From NCBI GenBank assembly GCA_947497985.1, contig CANMIX010000002.1, positions 186,001 through 250,000 on the forward strand: a DNA stretch of 64,000 nucleotides. The letters run 5' to 3'. Position numbers and translations under genes: made by a program. The notes under the pieces are model-generated. The model saw only the letters and a list, made by a program, of their open reading frames with translations, was not told the origin of the DNA and made no database searches. Positions 44,472-53,329 of the stretch are shown here, piece by piece; the first letter of the stretch is position 1; each line of letters starts with the position of its first letter. The DNA comes from an uncultured Paracoccaceae bacterium (lineage in GTDB: Bacteria > Pseudomonadota > Alphaproteobacteria > Rhodobacterales > Rhodobacteraceae).

Positions 44472-45404
44472 TCAGAAATTGACCTGGTCGCCGCCTTTGA
44501 GGTCAAGAATTTCGCGGGCTTCTTCAGGGGTTGCCACTTCGCAGCCCAAATCCTCGACAATGCGGCGGATCTTTTGAACCTGCTGAGCGTTGCTGTCGGC
44601 CAGTTTCCCGCGCGAGATAAACAGGCTGTCTTCTAATCCGACACGTACGTTGCCGCCCATCTGGCTGGCGGTGGTTGAAAGCGACATTTGTGAGCCACCC
44701 GCACCCAGAACGGACCAGCGGTAGTTATCGCCAAAAAGCTTGTCCGCTGTACGCTTCATGAACACCAGATTTTCGACGTCCGGGCCAATGCCGCCAAGGA
44801 TGCCAAATATGAACTGAATGAAGATCGGCGCTTTGAACAGGCCAATATCCATGCAGAATTTGAGGTTATAGAGATGGCCGACATCATAGCATTCATGTTC
44901 GAACTTGATGCCATGAGGGGCCAACTGCGTGGCTGCGTTCTTGATGTCGGCGAAAGTATTGCGGAAGATATAGCTGTCTGAGTTGGCGATATAGTCGCGT
45001 TCCCAGTCGAATTTGAATTCATCGTATTTTCCCGCCAGCGGGTGGAACGAGAAGTTCATTGAGCCCATGTTCATCGAACACATTTCGGGCGAGAAACGCA
45101 GCGCAGGTGCAATGCGTTCTTCGATTGTGTTGTTCAGGCTGCCGCCGGTGGAGATGTTCACAACTGCATCAGTTGATTGCTTAATGCGCGGCAGGAAGGC
45201 TGCAAAATCGTCCGGATTGATTGACACCGACCCGTTTTGTGGATTGCGCGCATGTAGATGCAGGATCGATGCTCCGGCCTCAGATGCGGCCACGGCTTGG
45301 GAGGCGATGTCATCTGCGGTGTAGGGCAGGGCGTCAGACATTGTTGGCGTATGAATTGCCCCAGTGATCGCACAGGTGATGACGGTTTTTTTCTGGCGTG
45401 CCAT
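44472..45404 (-). CDS. Beta-keto acid cleavage enzyme (BKACE, DUF849)
   Basis: This 310-residue TIM-barrel enzyme of the BKACE family condenses a beta-keto acid with acetyl-CoA and cleaves it to acetoacetate and a new acyl-CoA. Zinc ligands are suggested by the HLHAR motif near 48-52 and by IKFEHECYDVGHL near 165-177. GGNVRVGLEDSL near 249-260 holds the catalytic Arg/Glu region. The protein begins TVITCAITGAIHTPTMS, the standard family start. It is the last gene in a leftward operon that also encodes a 3-hydroxyacyl dehydrogenase, which could make the beta-keto acid. Substrate unknown. Confidence 0.88.
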   Translation of the reverse strand: MARQKKTVITCAITGAIHTPTMSDALPYTADDIASQAVAASEAGASILHLHARNPQNGSVSINPDDFAAFLPRIKQSTDAVVNISTGGSLNNTIEERIAPALRFSPEMCSMNMGSMNFSFHPLAGKYDEFKFDWERDYIANSDSYIFRNTFADIKNAATQLAPHGIKFEHECYDVGHLYNLKFCMDIGLFKAPIFIQFIFGILGGIGPDVENLVFMKRTADKLFGDNYRWSVLGAGGSQMSLSTTASQMGGNVRVGLEDSLFISRGKLADSNAQQVQKIRRIVEDLGCEVATPEEAREILDLKGGDQVNF

Positions 45405-45407
45405 GGG

Positions 45408-46433
45408 TTAGGCTCCTTTATTGTCGCGCCGTGCCACACGGTAGGCGAGCGGAAAGATTTGTAGGTCAAAGCGTTGTCGGATGAAGCCCCAGACACCTTT
45501 GGGAAATTTGAGCATGACGACGATGGCAACGACGCCGAGGACCAACAGGTAGATTGTGCCCAGATCAGCTAGCGTTTCGCGCAGCGCAAAGAACACCAGC
45601 GTGCCAATGATGGGTCCCTCGATCGTGCCGATACCTCCGATCACCACGATAAAGATCACAAAGGCGGTCCAGTCATTCACGCTGAAAGCAGCATCAGGTG
45701 AGATGCGAAGTTTTTGCAGGAAGATGAGCGCGCCGATCATGGCTGTCAGAGCCGAGGTCACAACATATACGACGAATTTTGTGCGCCAGATGTCGATGCC
45801 GAGCGAACCCGCAGCGAGCTCGTTGTCGCGGATTGCAGTCAGCGCCAATCCTTTGCGAGACCGCAAGAAGACATAGACCGATGTTACGACCAAGACCGCA
45901 GCCCCAAGTGCTAACCAATAGCTGAGGCTTTCCCGCGCACCGCGCGATCCAGCCAAGGATTTAACAATGGCAATTGGCAGCGATGACCCCGATCCACCGC
46001 CCAGAGAGCTGATTTGGGCAAACGATAGGCGGAAGACTTCGGCGATGACCCAGGTTCCAATTGCGAAATATGCACCGCGCAGGCGAAAGATCAAAAAGGC
46101 GACTGGCACTGAGATCAACGCACCAAGCAGACCGGCTGTGCCAATCGCGGGGATGGGATGAAGTCCGGCGAACATCGTCAGGGCAAATAGCATATAGCCG
46201 CCAAATCCCACGAACGCTTGCTGTCCGACGGAAACCAGTCCGGCATAGCCCGCCATCAGGTTCCACAGGGACGCCAGAGCCAGGTAGAGAAAGAGTTCTC
46301 CCATCAGCCGCAGATCGGCGCGGCCCGCCCAATACGGCGCCGCAATCAACGCGACCAATACAATGAACCCAAGGATGGCCGCGACACGGATCGCGTTTGA
46401 TGTACGCGTGACAGTATAGTCTTGAATGTTCAT
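45408..46433 (-). CDS. livM: Liv-type ABC permease (LivM-like), second system
   Basis: The protein has 341 residues from the ATG at 46433, which overlaps the livH stop (ATGA). About nine helices are present, with LWNLMAGYAGLVSVGQQAFVGFGGYMLF and AIRDNELAAGSLGIDIWRTKF, the family hallmarks, and IVVIGGIGTIEGPIIG. BKACE follows after 3 bp. The frame extends further upstream to 46583, but within livH. Confidence 0.88.
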   Translation of the reverse strand: MNIQDYTVTRTSNAIRVAAILGFIVLVALIAAPYWAGRADLRLMGELFLYLALASLWNLMAGYAGLVSVGQQAFVGFGGYMLFALTMFAGLHPIPAIGTAGLLGALISVPVAFLIFRLRGAYFAIGTWVIAEVFRLSFAQISSLGGGSGSSLPIAIVKSLAGSRGARESLSYWLALGAAVLVVTSVYVFLRSRKGLALTAIRDNELAAGSLGIDIWRTKFVVYVVTSALTAMIGALIFLQKLRISPDAAFSVNDWTAFVIFIVVIGGIGTIEGPIIGTLVFFALRETLADLGTIYLLVLGVVAIVVMLKFPKGVWGFIRQRFDLQIFPLAYRVARRDNKGA

Positions 46434-47293
46434 TCTGTAGTCCTCGGGAAAAGGCCGTTCGGACGAACAGCAAGGATGACCAGAAAGGCGATATGGCCTG
46501 CCAACAACTGCCAACCGGGATCGATTTTGGCACCTATGGTCTGTGCGATACCAAGGATGATACCGCCAACCAAAGTGCCCCAAAGATTGCCAAGCCCGCC
46601 GATGATGACCGCCTCAAAGCCGAAAATCAGACGCCCACCACCGATGGACGGGTCAAAACTGGTTCGGATACCAAGTAAGATCCCGGCGATCGCGGTCACG
46701 CCAAGTGCAAGTGCCATGGCCAAACCAAAGATATGGCGACGGTTGAGGCCCATCAGCTGCGCAATGTCTTGATTGTCAGAGACAGCCCGAAACGCGCGTC
46801 CCAGGGGCGTTTTATAGAACATCCATTGCAGCCCACCGATGACGGCAAGTGCAACAAAAAACGTCAGGACAGGCAAGACGCCCAAGGAGAGACCGCCCAC
46901 AGTTACACTTGCCGTTTCAAGACTGCCGGCATCCAGTTTCTGGGGATCCGCAGTGTAAAGTTCCAGCAGCCCGTTTTGCAAAATAACGCTGAGCCCAAAG
47001 GTCACCAGCAGCGGTGGCAAAAGATCGCTGCCCAAGGTCTGGTTCAACATACCGCGCTGAAGGGCATAGCCGATCAAACCCATGGCTGGCACGATTAAGA
47101 ACAGGGCCAAAAGCGGATGCAGCCCTGTTGCAGTGGTAACTGTAAGGCCCAGATAAGCGCCCAGAACGATCAGATCGCCATGGGCGATATTGACCAGCCG
47201 CATGACACCAAAAATTAACGACAACCCTGCTGCAAAGAGCGCGTAGAGCCCTCCGAGCAAAGTGCCTTGTACGATTGCGTTGAGCCAATCCAT
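46430..47293 (-). CDS. livH: Liv-type ABC permease (LivH-like), second system
   Basis: The protein has 287 residues from the ATG at 47293, directly after the livF stop. It shows GTLLGGLYALFAAGLSLIFGVMRLVNIAHGDLIVLGAYLG, the LivH signature, then RAVSDNQDIAQLMGLNRRHIFG and IIGGLGNLWGTLVGGIILG. It pairs with LivM of the same operon. Confidence 0.89.
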   Translation of the reverse strand: MDWLNAIVQGTLLGGLYALFAAGLSLIFGVMRLVNIAHGDLIVLGAYLGLTVTTATGLHPLLALFLIVPAMGLIGYALQRGMLNQTLGSDLLPPLLVTFGLSVILQNGLLELYTADPQKLDAGSLETASVTVGGLSLGVLPVLTFFVALAVIGGLQWMFYKTPLGRAFRAVSDNQDIAQLMGLNRRHIFGLAMALALGVTAIAGILLGIRTSFDPSIGGGRLIFGFEAVIIGGLGNLWGTLVGGIILGIAQTIGAKIDPGWQLLAGHIAFLVILAVRPNGLFPRTTE

Positions 47294-47294
47294 G

Positions 47295-48002
47295 TTACTC
47301 GATCCCGAAATAAGCGCGGGAGATGTCATCGCGCGAAACTGTGTTTGCATCGCCTTCCAGCGACACGCGGCCCTCTTGCAGGCAGTAAACCCGGCTGCTG
47401 ACGGACAAGGCTTTGGAGATGTCCTGCTCCACAATGATGGCGCTCATCCCCTCTCCGATGATGCCGGGCAGCGCGTCGTAAATGTCCTTGATGATAATCG
47501 GCGCCAGCCCGAGGCTGATTTCGTCAAAAAGGATCAGATCGGGGTTCGCCATCAGAGCACGTCCAATGGCCACCATCTGCTGTTGACCACCAGACAGGGA
47601 TGTTGAGGCCTGATCTTTGCGCTGCTCTAAGATGGGAAACAGGTCATAGACTGCCTTTAGGTTCCAAGGGCCTTTGCGCCCAACCTGCGCACCGATCATC
47701 AGGTTTTCGCGTACAGAAAGGGACGGAAACAACTGGCGCCCTTCGGGCACCATGGCCAGGCCGCGCGTTGCAACTTGGTCGGCCCGCAGGCCACTTATGT
47801 CTTCACCACGATATTCAACCTGGCCACGTCCGTTGGACAACAGCCCGGTGATTGAGCGCATCAGCGTCGTTTTGCCCGCACCGTTGGCTCCGATGATTGC
47901 GAGGACCTCGCCCTGGGAGACTTGCATGTCGACGCCGTAGAGGGCCTGGAAGTCTCCGTAATGTGCGTTCAGCCCATGTATTTTTAGGGTGGGTTCAGGC
48001 AT
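47295..48002 (-). CDS. livF: Liv-type ABC ATPase (LivF-like), second system
   Basis: The protein has 235 residues from the ATG at 48002, which overlaps the livG stop by 8 bp; a TTG three codons upstream is less likely. Walker A is GANGAGKTTLMRS near 36-48, the signature is LSGGQQQMVAIGRALMA, Walker B is LILFDEISLGL (Glu then Ile rather than the usual Pro), and VEQDISKAL follows. The DEIS in place of DEPS/DEPT is a mild variant. Confidence 0.88.
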   Translation of the reverse strand: MPEPTLKIHGLNAHYGDFQALYGVDMQVSQGEVLAIIGANGAGKTTLMRSITGLLSNGRGQVEYRGEDISGLRADQVATRGLAMVPEGRQLFPSLSVRENLMIGAQVGRKGPWNLKAVYDLFPILEQRKDQASTSLSGGQQQMVAIGRALMANPDLILFDEISLGLAPIIIKDIYDALPGIIGEGMSAIIVEQDISKALSVSSRVYCLQEGRVSLEGDANTVSRDDISRAYFGIE

Positions 48003-48723
48003 CAGCTTCAATCCCCAGATAGATTTTTTTGACTTCGGGGCTGTTCATGATCGCCTGCGGATCGCCCTCCGCAATTTTGCACCCAAAATCGATGACGATC
48101 AGACGGTCAACAACTGCCAACAGGGCGTGGACAACATGTTCGATCCAAATAATGGTGACGCCCGTTGCGTGTATGTCCTTGATTGTTTGCACCAAGGATC
48201 GGCATTCGGCCTCTGTCAGACCGCCTGCGATCTCATCCAGCAGCAACAACTTGGGTTTGGCGCATAGGGCACGTGTCAGTTCCAACCGTTTGCGTTCCAG
48301 CAAGGTCAGGCTGCCCGCGAGCACATTGGCCTTGGGTAGCAATCCGGTTTGTTCCAAAACGTTGAGACAAAGCTGTTCTGCGTCGTGTCCTTTTAACTTT
48401 GCCGCTTGTGTTGCCGCGATCAGCGCGTTTTCAAAAACGGTCATGCCAGAAAATGGTTGAGGCACTTGAAAGGAGCGCGCGATGCCAGCATGGCTGCGAC
48501 GTGCGGCGCTGTGTTTGGTGACATCTTTGCCCGCAAAGACCACGCTGCCCTGATCCGGTGCAAAAGTGCCGGTGATCAGGTTAAACATAGACGTTTTGCC
48601 CGCGCCGTTTGGCCCAATGACACCAAGCGCATCGCCCTCGCGGACCTCAAAGCTCAACCCGTTGGCGACTTTGATTGCGCCAAATGACTTGTTGAGCCCG
48701 TCAAGTTTCAAAATGGTTTTCAT
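47995..48723 (-). CDS. livG: Liv-type ABC ATPase (LivG-like), second system
   Basis: The protein has 242 residues from the ATG at 48723. Walker A is GPNGAGKTSMFNL near 36-48, the signature region is GSLTLLERKRLELTRALCA, Walker B is LLLLDEIAGGL, and the H-loop is IEHVVHALL. As in the partner gene, the residue after DE is Ile. The divergent signature LTLLERKR is characteristic of LivG proteins. It lies 52 bp after the binding-protein gene. Confidence 0.87.
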   Translation of the reverse strand: MKTILKLDGLNKSFGAIKVANGLSFEVREGDALGVIGPNGAGKTSMFNLITGTFAPDQGSVVFAGKDVTKHSAARRSHAGIARSFQVPQPFSGMTVFENALIAATQAAKLKGHDAEQLCLNVLEQTGLLPKANVLAGSLTLLERKRLELTRALCAKPKLLLLDEIAGGLTEAECRSLVQTIKDIHATGVTIIWIEHVVHALLAVVDRLIVIDFGCKIAEGDPQAIMNSPEVKKIYLGIEADA

Positions 48724-48775
48724 ATCAACCCTGTTGTTGGCGGAGCGGGGTGTCATCTCGACACCCCGGCACGGC

Positions 48776-50056
48776 TTAACCGAGAAGTTTCAGATCCGCT
48801 GTCAGCGGGATCTCTGGGGCAGATGAATTAGCAACGATCTTCAGGTCGAAAGCATCGTCCTGTTTCTGCCACTGACCGGCCACCAACGGTGTTTTGGTGA
48901 CATTGTTCATCGGACCAGTCGCCCAGTTCACGTTGCCAACGATGGTGTCCAGATCGGTTGCTGCGATTGCCTGGGTGATCGCTTCTGGATCTTCCAGATC
49001 TGCGGCGCGTTTGATCACGTCTGCCACAACCTCAAACAAAGCATGTTTAAAGCCAATGGGTTGGGTCCATGGGCGACCAGATGCCGCCGTATACCCATCG
49101 GCGAGATCTTTGGAAGAGGCCCCAGTCAGCGAGGAGGAAAATGGATGATTTGGCGACCACCAGACCTCAGACGACAGGCCATCTCCGCGCGCGCCAAGGC
49201 TTTCGATAACAGATGGGAACAGCAACGCCTTGCCAATGGTGACCACCTTTGGGTTAAACCCTTGTTGCGCGGCCTGTGACCAAAAGGTTGCGAAGTCCGG
49301 CGCAATCATATTGCCCGTCACGATCTCGCAACCGGCGTCTTTGAAAGCTGTGATGTAGTTGGAAAAGTCATCTGACAAAGGTTGATACCGACCTGGATCG
49401 ATCAGATCATAGCCCGCCGCCGCAAGCGGTTTGGGCAGGCCAAGTTCGCTGTGGCCCCAGGCATTTCCGTCTGCATCGTTGGGGAACAGGCCACCAACGG
49501 TCTTAGCTGCGCCTGATTGGCCCCACATGTCCAAAAAGGAGCCGATGACATCTTCCAAACCCCAGAAGAAGTGGAAAGTCGACATGAAACCTTCGCCCGG
49601 TACACCGTTGCGGCCAAAGAAGTAGGGCTGCCACGGGCAGTCGGTGGTAATGCAAGGAACTTCGTTTACTTCGGCCTGATCTGAAACCGGATTGACGGTA
49701 TCGGGTGTTGAGGCTGCGACAATGATATCTACCTCTTCCCCAAGGATCAGGTCAGCGGCGACTTCGGCGGCGCGATTTGGGTTGGATTGACTGTCTTTCG
49801 AGATGATCTCGACGTTCCAGTTTTTGCCATTGTTCTCCAGACCTGCGGCGAACGCCTGTTCGATCGCGCCTATGACATAGTCATCCGCCTCGGCGAAACC
49901 GGCCAATGGACCTGTTCGCGGGCTGACATGCCCGATGCGCAGTGTCGGCGTTGCCGCATATGCCCGTGTTGCTCGCAGTAAACTTGGAGCGGCGATCGCG
50001 GTTGTCGCTGCGGCCAAGAACCCACGCCGTGTTGGACGTTTGAACGAATTATTCAT
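48776..50056 (-). CDS. Substrate-binding protein of the second Liv system (Tat signal)
   Basis: This 426-residue Peripla_BP_6 protein carries a twin-arginine signal (RPTRRGFLAAATTAIAAPSLL), so it is probably folded before export. The mature fold has IGHVSPRTGPLAGFAEADDYVIGAI near 42-66 and DIIVAASTPDTVNPVSDQAE. An internal TDCPWQPYFFGRNG, rich in Trp/Tyr/Phe, may line the ligand pocket and hints at an aromatic or cyclic ligand. AGGGAGGAAAAC lies before the ATG. It follows the dehydrogenase gene by 74 bp. Confidence 0.87.
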   Translation of the reverse strand: MNNSFKRPTRRGFLAAATTAIAAPSLLRATRAYAATPTLRIGHVSPRTGPLAGFAEADDYVIGAIEQAFAAGLENNGKNWNVEIISKDSQSNPNRAAEVAADLILGEEVDIIVAASTPDTVNPVSDQAEVNEVPCITTDCPWQPYFFGRNGVPGEGFMSTFHFFWGLEDVIGSFLDMWGQSGAAKTVGGLFPNDADGNAWGHSELGLPKPLAAAGYDLIDPGRYQPLSDDFSNYITAFKDAGCEIVTGNMIAPDFATFWSQAAQQGFNPKVVTIGKALLFPSVIESLGARGDGLSSEVWWSPNHPFSSSLTGASSKDLADGYTAASGRPWTQPIGFKHALFEVVADVIKRAADLEDPEAITQAIAATDLDTIVGNVNWATGPMNNVTKTPLVAGQWQKQDDAFDLKIVANSSAPEIPLTADLKLLG

Positions 50057-50130
50057 GTTTTCCTCCCTGTTTTCACCGGCCTCCCATGCCGGTGTGAACT
50101 TCTGCTACATACCCTTCTGTGCCTTCAAAT

Positions 50131-51060
50131 TTAGTCTTCCATGATCGAGTCGAGTTTCATCAGATGCTGTGCAACCCGTGCACGCACTGCATCGGCCTGT
50201 TGAGGGGTCCAGCTGCGAAAACCTTGACCAGATTTCATTCCCAAATGCCCGTCCGCGACAAGCTGTTGCAAATAGGGCGACGGCCCTTTGCGGCTTTCGA
50301 GATCGTGCAGGACATTCTCGTGAATATCGAGCGTGAGATCCGTCCCGACGAGATCCGCGTTTTCGAGCGGGCCAAGGACGGCCAGACGTCGCCCAAAGCA
50401 GGACTTGATGACAGTATCGACGGCTTCGGCATCACAAATGCCCTTCTCAACCAAGCTGATGGCCTCCCGCCAAAGCGCGTGTTGCAGACGATTGCCAATA
50501 AAGCCCGGAACGTCTTTTTCGACCATAACCGGAGTTTTGCCCGCCGCAGCCAACAAATCGAACATCGATTGCGCCACATCCGGATTGGTCCATTGCGTTT
50601 TGATAACTTCGACCAATGGGATCAGGTGCGGTGGGTTCCACCAGTGGGTTCCAACAGCGCGGTGTTTGCCGCCAAGGTCCGACATGATTTCGGTGATCGG
50701 CATTACGCTTGTATTTGAAGCAAGGACGGCGTCCTTTGGGGCGTGTGTCTCGACCTCGGCGAATATTCTGCGCTTGAGATCCAGCTTTTCCGGGGCGGCT
50801 TCAAAAACAAAGGCTGCGTTTTGAACCGTTGTTTTGACCGTCTCCATGATTTCGATCATCTTCAGTGCTTTGGCGATGGTGACGTCATCGTCGCCCATGG
50901 CCTTCATGCTTTGACGCATACGCAGTGAAACGGTTGCACGGGCTTCTGCATTTGGATCTGTGATCGCAACATATTGACCGGCTTTGGCCAGGGTCAGCGC
51001 AATTCCGTGCCCCATCAGGCCAGCGCCGAGGACGGCGATTTGTTGTTTTTTGGCGACCAT
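50131..51060 (-). CDS. 3-hydroxyacyl dehydrogenase (lambda-crystallin/L-gulonate or carnitine dehydrogenase type)
   Basis: The protein has 309 residues from the ATG at 51060 (a GTG directly before it is possible). The NAD-binding fingerprint IAVLGAGLMGHGIA is near 7-20, ASNTSVMPI near 113-121, the catalytic histidine in GTHWWNPPHLIPLVEV near 136-151, and VPGFIGNRLQHALWREA near 183-199 begins the C-terminal domain. It oxidises a 3-hydroxy acid or 3-hydroxyacyl-CoA to the keto form, which BKACE of the same operon could then cleave. The logic matches carnitine degradation, but the actual substrate is unknown. Confidence 0.85.
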   Translation of the reverse strand: MVAKKQQIAVLGAGLMGHGIALTLAKAGQYVAITDPNAEARATVSLRMRQSMKAMGDDDVTIAKALKMIEIMETVKTTVQNAAFVFEAAPEKLDLKRRIFAEVETHAPKDAVLASNTSVMPITEIMSDLGGKHRAVGTHWWNPPHLIPLVEVIKTQWTNPDVAQSMFDLLAAAGKTPVMVEKDVPGFIGNRLQHALWREAISLVEKGICDAEAVDTVIKSCFGRRLAVLGPLENADLVGTDLTLDIHENVLHDLESRKGPSPYLQQLVADGHLGMKSGQGFRSWTPQQADAVRARVAQHLMKLDSIMED

Positions 51061-51063
51061 CAC

Positions 51064-51846
51064 TTAACCCGCCGTATAGCCACCGTCAGCATAGAGGATA
51101 TGCCCGGTGTAAAAGTTAGAAGCTTTGGACGCCAAAAACAGCAGCGGCCCGGCAAGGTCTTCAGGTTCGCCCAGTCGACCGATTGGCACACGCGATAGAA
51201 AGCCTTCGCGGACATTTTTGGCCTCTTCTGTGTCTTCAAACATCCAAGCTGTGACGGGCGAACGGAACACTGTAGGCGCAATTGCGTTGACAGTGATGCC
51301 CTGCGTCCCCAATTCGCAGCCCAGTGCTTTGGTGATGCCATCGGTTGCCGATTTCGACGCGCAATAGGCTGTATATCCTGCGGGGTGCCCCAAAAGCCCG
51401 CGAGCCGAGCTTACCAAGACGATTTTGCCATAGCCTTGGGACTTCATCTGTGCAGCAGCGGCACGGGATAGCAGCCAGGTTTGATTGACATTTGCATCCA
51501 TGACAGAGACAAACGTTTGAGGTTCCATATCGTTGATCAATGCGACCTTGTTCATTCCCGATGCGACAACGAGAATATCCAGTTTTCCAAAGGTGTTAAC
51601 GGCTTCCTCGACCAAGCCTTCGCAGATATGTTCATCCGCCGGGCGTGCATTCACGGCCACAACTTGTGCACCTAGATCGCGACATTCCTGCGCAATTGCG
51701 TCTAAGGCATCCTGGTTTCCTGCCGCGAGCACCAAGTTACATCCTGCCCCCGCAAGCACACGTGCAGCGACCATGCCAAACGCACCCGATGCGCCGGTGA
51801 TGAGAGCCACGTCATTCTTTACATCAAACATCGATAGGGGGTTCAT
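51064..51846 (-). CDS. SDR-family oxidoreductase
   Basis: This 260-residue short-chain dehydrogenase has the cofactor motif TGASGAFG at 18-25 (Ala in place of the usual middle Gly), the catalytic serine in LVSSARG and YCASK with catalytic Tyr and Lys (near 160). It ends with the family-typical YADGG. GGAGAG lies ahead of its ATG. It sits 3 bp after the cupin gene and 3 bp before the dehydrogenase start. It probably oxidises an alcohol in the same pathway. Confidence 0.86.
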   Translation of the reverse strand: MNPLSMFDVKNDVALITGASGAFGMVAARVLAGAGCNLVLAAGNQDALDAIAQECRDLGAQVVAVNARPADEHICEGLVEEAVNTFGKLDILVVASGMNKVALINDMEPQTFVSVMDANVNQTWLLSRAAAAQMKSQGYGKIVLVSSARGLLGHPAGYTAYCASKSATDGITKALGCELGTQGITVNAIAPTVFRSPVTAWMFEDTEEAKNVREGFLSRVPIGRLGEPEDLAGPLLFLASKASNFYTGHILYADGGYTAG

Positions 51847-51849
51847 TGC

Positions 51850-52194
51850 TTAACTCTCCGGCGGGTAGGGGATGACGACCAGCATTTTGCAAATCGTATT
51901 GTTGCGGTTTTCGATCTTGCGCACTTCGTTGGCGGGGATGGTGCAACTGTCCATCGGACCTAGAACCGTCTCTTGGTCATCGACGATGACAGTCATTTCC
52001 CCATCGAGCACGACATAGACTTTCTCAAATGGGGTGCTGTCTGGACCGGCGCCGCCACCTGGCAGAAACTGGCTCAACCCAACCCATTGATTTGTCGGCC
52101 CGTTTTCTTCGAACCCCTGCAATCGCAGACCGTGGCATGCGAAATGGTTTGGGGCTTCATAGGGCTGTGCGTCTTCAAAGCGTTTCAGATGCAT
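51850..52194 (-). CDS. Small single-domain cupin protein
   Basis: The protein has 114 residues from the ATG at 52194 after GGGAGGAC. It is a one-barrel cupin: PGGGAGPDSTPFEKVYVVLDGEMTV carries the first motif, though the usual HxH pair is missing (only Glu remains), and PMDSCTIPANEVRKIEN the second, without the usual His. The missing metal ligands suggest a binding or isomerase role rather than a metal dioxygenase. It is between the SDR and cyclase genes. Confidence 0.78.
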   Translation of the reverse strand: MHLKRFEDAQPYEAPNHFACHGLRLQGFEENGPTNQWVGLSQFLPGGGAGPDSTPFEKVYVVLDGEMTVIVDDQETVLGPMDSCTIPANEVRKIENRNNTICKMLVVIPYPPES

Positions 52195-52260
52195 CACGTC
52201 CTCCCTTGTAATGCGTGCTGGACCGGCCATCAAAAAGGCCTGTGGCCGGCCCAAGGGCGA

Positions 52261-53097
52261 TCAGAAGGTCTCGCCTGCCTCAATGCGGTAGTTTTGGCCT
52301 TTGTCGATCATCGCCACGAGGCGGATGATGCAGCCGTCGCCCCGGTCCCAGTTCCACGGAAAGAATGCGAAGGTACAGCGTTTCCCGGTCACTGCATCCA
52401 GATCGCCGCCGACATTTTCGATCCCCAAAATACCGTTTTTGAACAGGATGTTGTGGCAAGGTTCCCACTCTGGAAAGTCGTCTTTCCAATCTCGTCCGCC
52501 TGACCATTCTTTATATTCTTCCGCGAGATGCGGCAGCAGCGGGCCATTGCGTTGCGGCCCGATCGCGGTCGCCAAAGGATGGTCGTTGGCTTGTGTGTCA
52601 TGGCCCACGACTTTGACACCTTTTTCCACCATCCACTCTGCAGCTGACGGTACAAAGCCAGGGCAATAGGCAAAGTAGTCCCCGTCTTCGTAATCATGAT
52701 GCCAACCGGTGTTCACAATCAGCACATCGCCAGGGCGGATTGCGTGGCCGCAGGCTTGTTCCAGATCTGCGCCTGTAATGGGTTCCCATTTCTTTTTTGG
52801 AATGGAAACAACAATGCCAGTGCCAAAAAAATGCGGCAATGGAACTTCGTCAATGAACGCAGTGCCTTGAACAACATGTGCCGGGGCGTCGATGTGGGTC
52901 GTGGCGTGCATCGTTGTGGTGATCCGTTGGCTTAGAACCCCGGATTTCGCCATATAGTGGATGCGTTCGATTTTAGTATCCTGGAAGTATGGCCAGTTGG
53001 GATTTTGAAAACCAAACCGGTGGCTGAGGTTATAGAATTCGAGCCCCATGTCATTTTCGGTGTTTCCTTGAAACTCTGTCCCGCGAATGTTGACCAT
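52261..53097 (-). CDS. Metal-dependent cyclase-family hydrolase (kynurenine-formamidase-like)
   Basis: This 278-residue member of the KynB/cyclase (PF04199) family has the metal-site motif TTHIDAPAHVV near 66-76, a variant of HxGTHxDxPxH, then GDVLIVNTGWHHDY near 116-129 and VVGHDTQANDHPLATAI near 158-174 with further His/Asp ligands. Such enzymes hydrolyse a ring amide, imide or formamide. It is the first gene of the leftward BKACE operon and has AGAGGAG ahead, so the imported compound may have a cyclic amide or lactone group. Confidence 0.85.
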   Translation of the reverse strand: MVNIRGTEFQGNTENDMGLEFYNLSHRFGFQNPNWPYFQDTKIERIHYMAKSGVLSQRITTTMHATTHIDAPAHVVQGTAFIDEVPLPHFFGTGIVVSIPKKKWEPITGADLEQACGHAIRPGDVLIVNTGWHHDYEDGDYFAYCPGFVPSAAEWMVEKGVKVVGHDTQANDHPLATAIGPQRNGPLLPHLAEEYKEWSGGRDWKDDFPEWEPCHNILFKNGILGIENVGGDLDAVTGKRCTFAFFPWNWDRGDGCIIRLVAMIDKGQNYRIEAGETF

Positions 53098-53329
53098 TTG
53101 GCAGATCTCCTCTGTTCGCCGAAAACGCGGCGTTAGTCAGTGTGAATTGTAAGGGTGGCTCCTCCCACCTGTCCCGTATAATGATGCACATGCACCACAT
53201 CGCGGTCAACGAGAAATATTCACTATGCGGTTGACTTGTATCGTATCGTGGGACATCTATGAGTCAGCCTGGTGCATTTGCCAGATCCAAGGTAGTACTT
53301 TGAGATAACTTCAAGTGGTTGATAATAAA
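53098..53329. promoter_or_regulatory. Divergent promoter region between cyclase and IclR genes
   Basis: Rightward, TTGACT near 53231 is followed 17-18 bp later by an AT-rich hexamer (ATCTAT). Leftward, TTGACC (plus 53204-53209) is followed by CATCAT/CATTAT about 17-20 bp on. TCCC near 53172 and GGGA near 53250 sit in loosely inverted surroundings that could be IclR half-sites. This is suggestive only. Confidence 0.35.
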
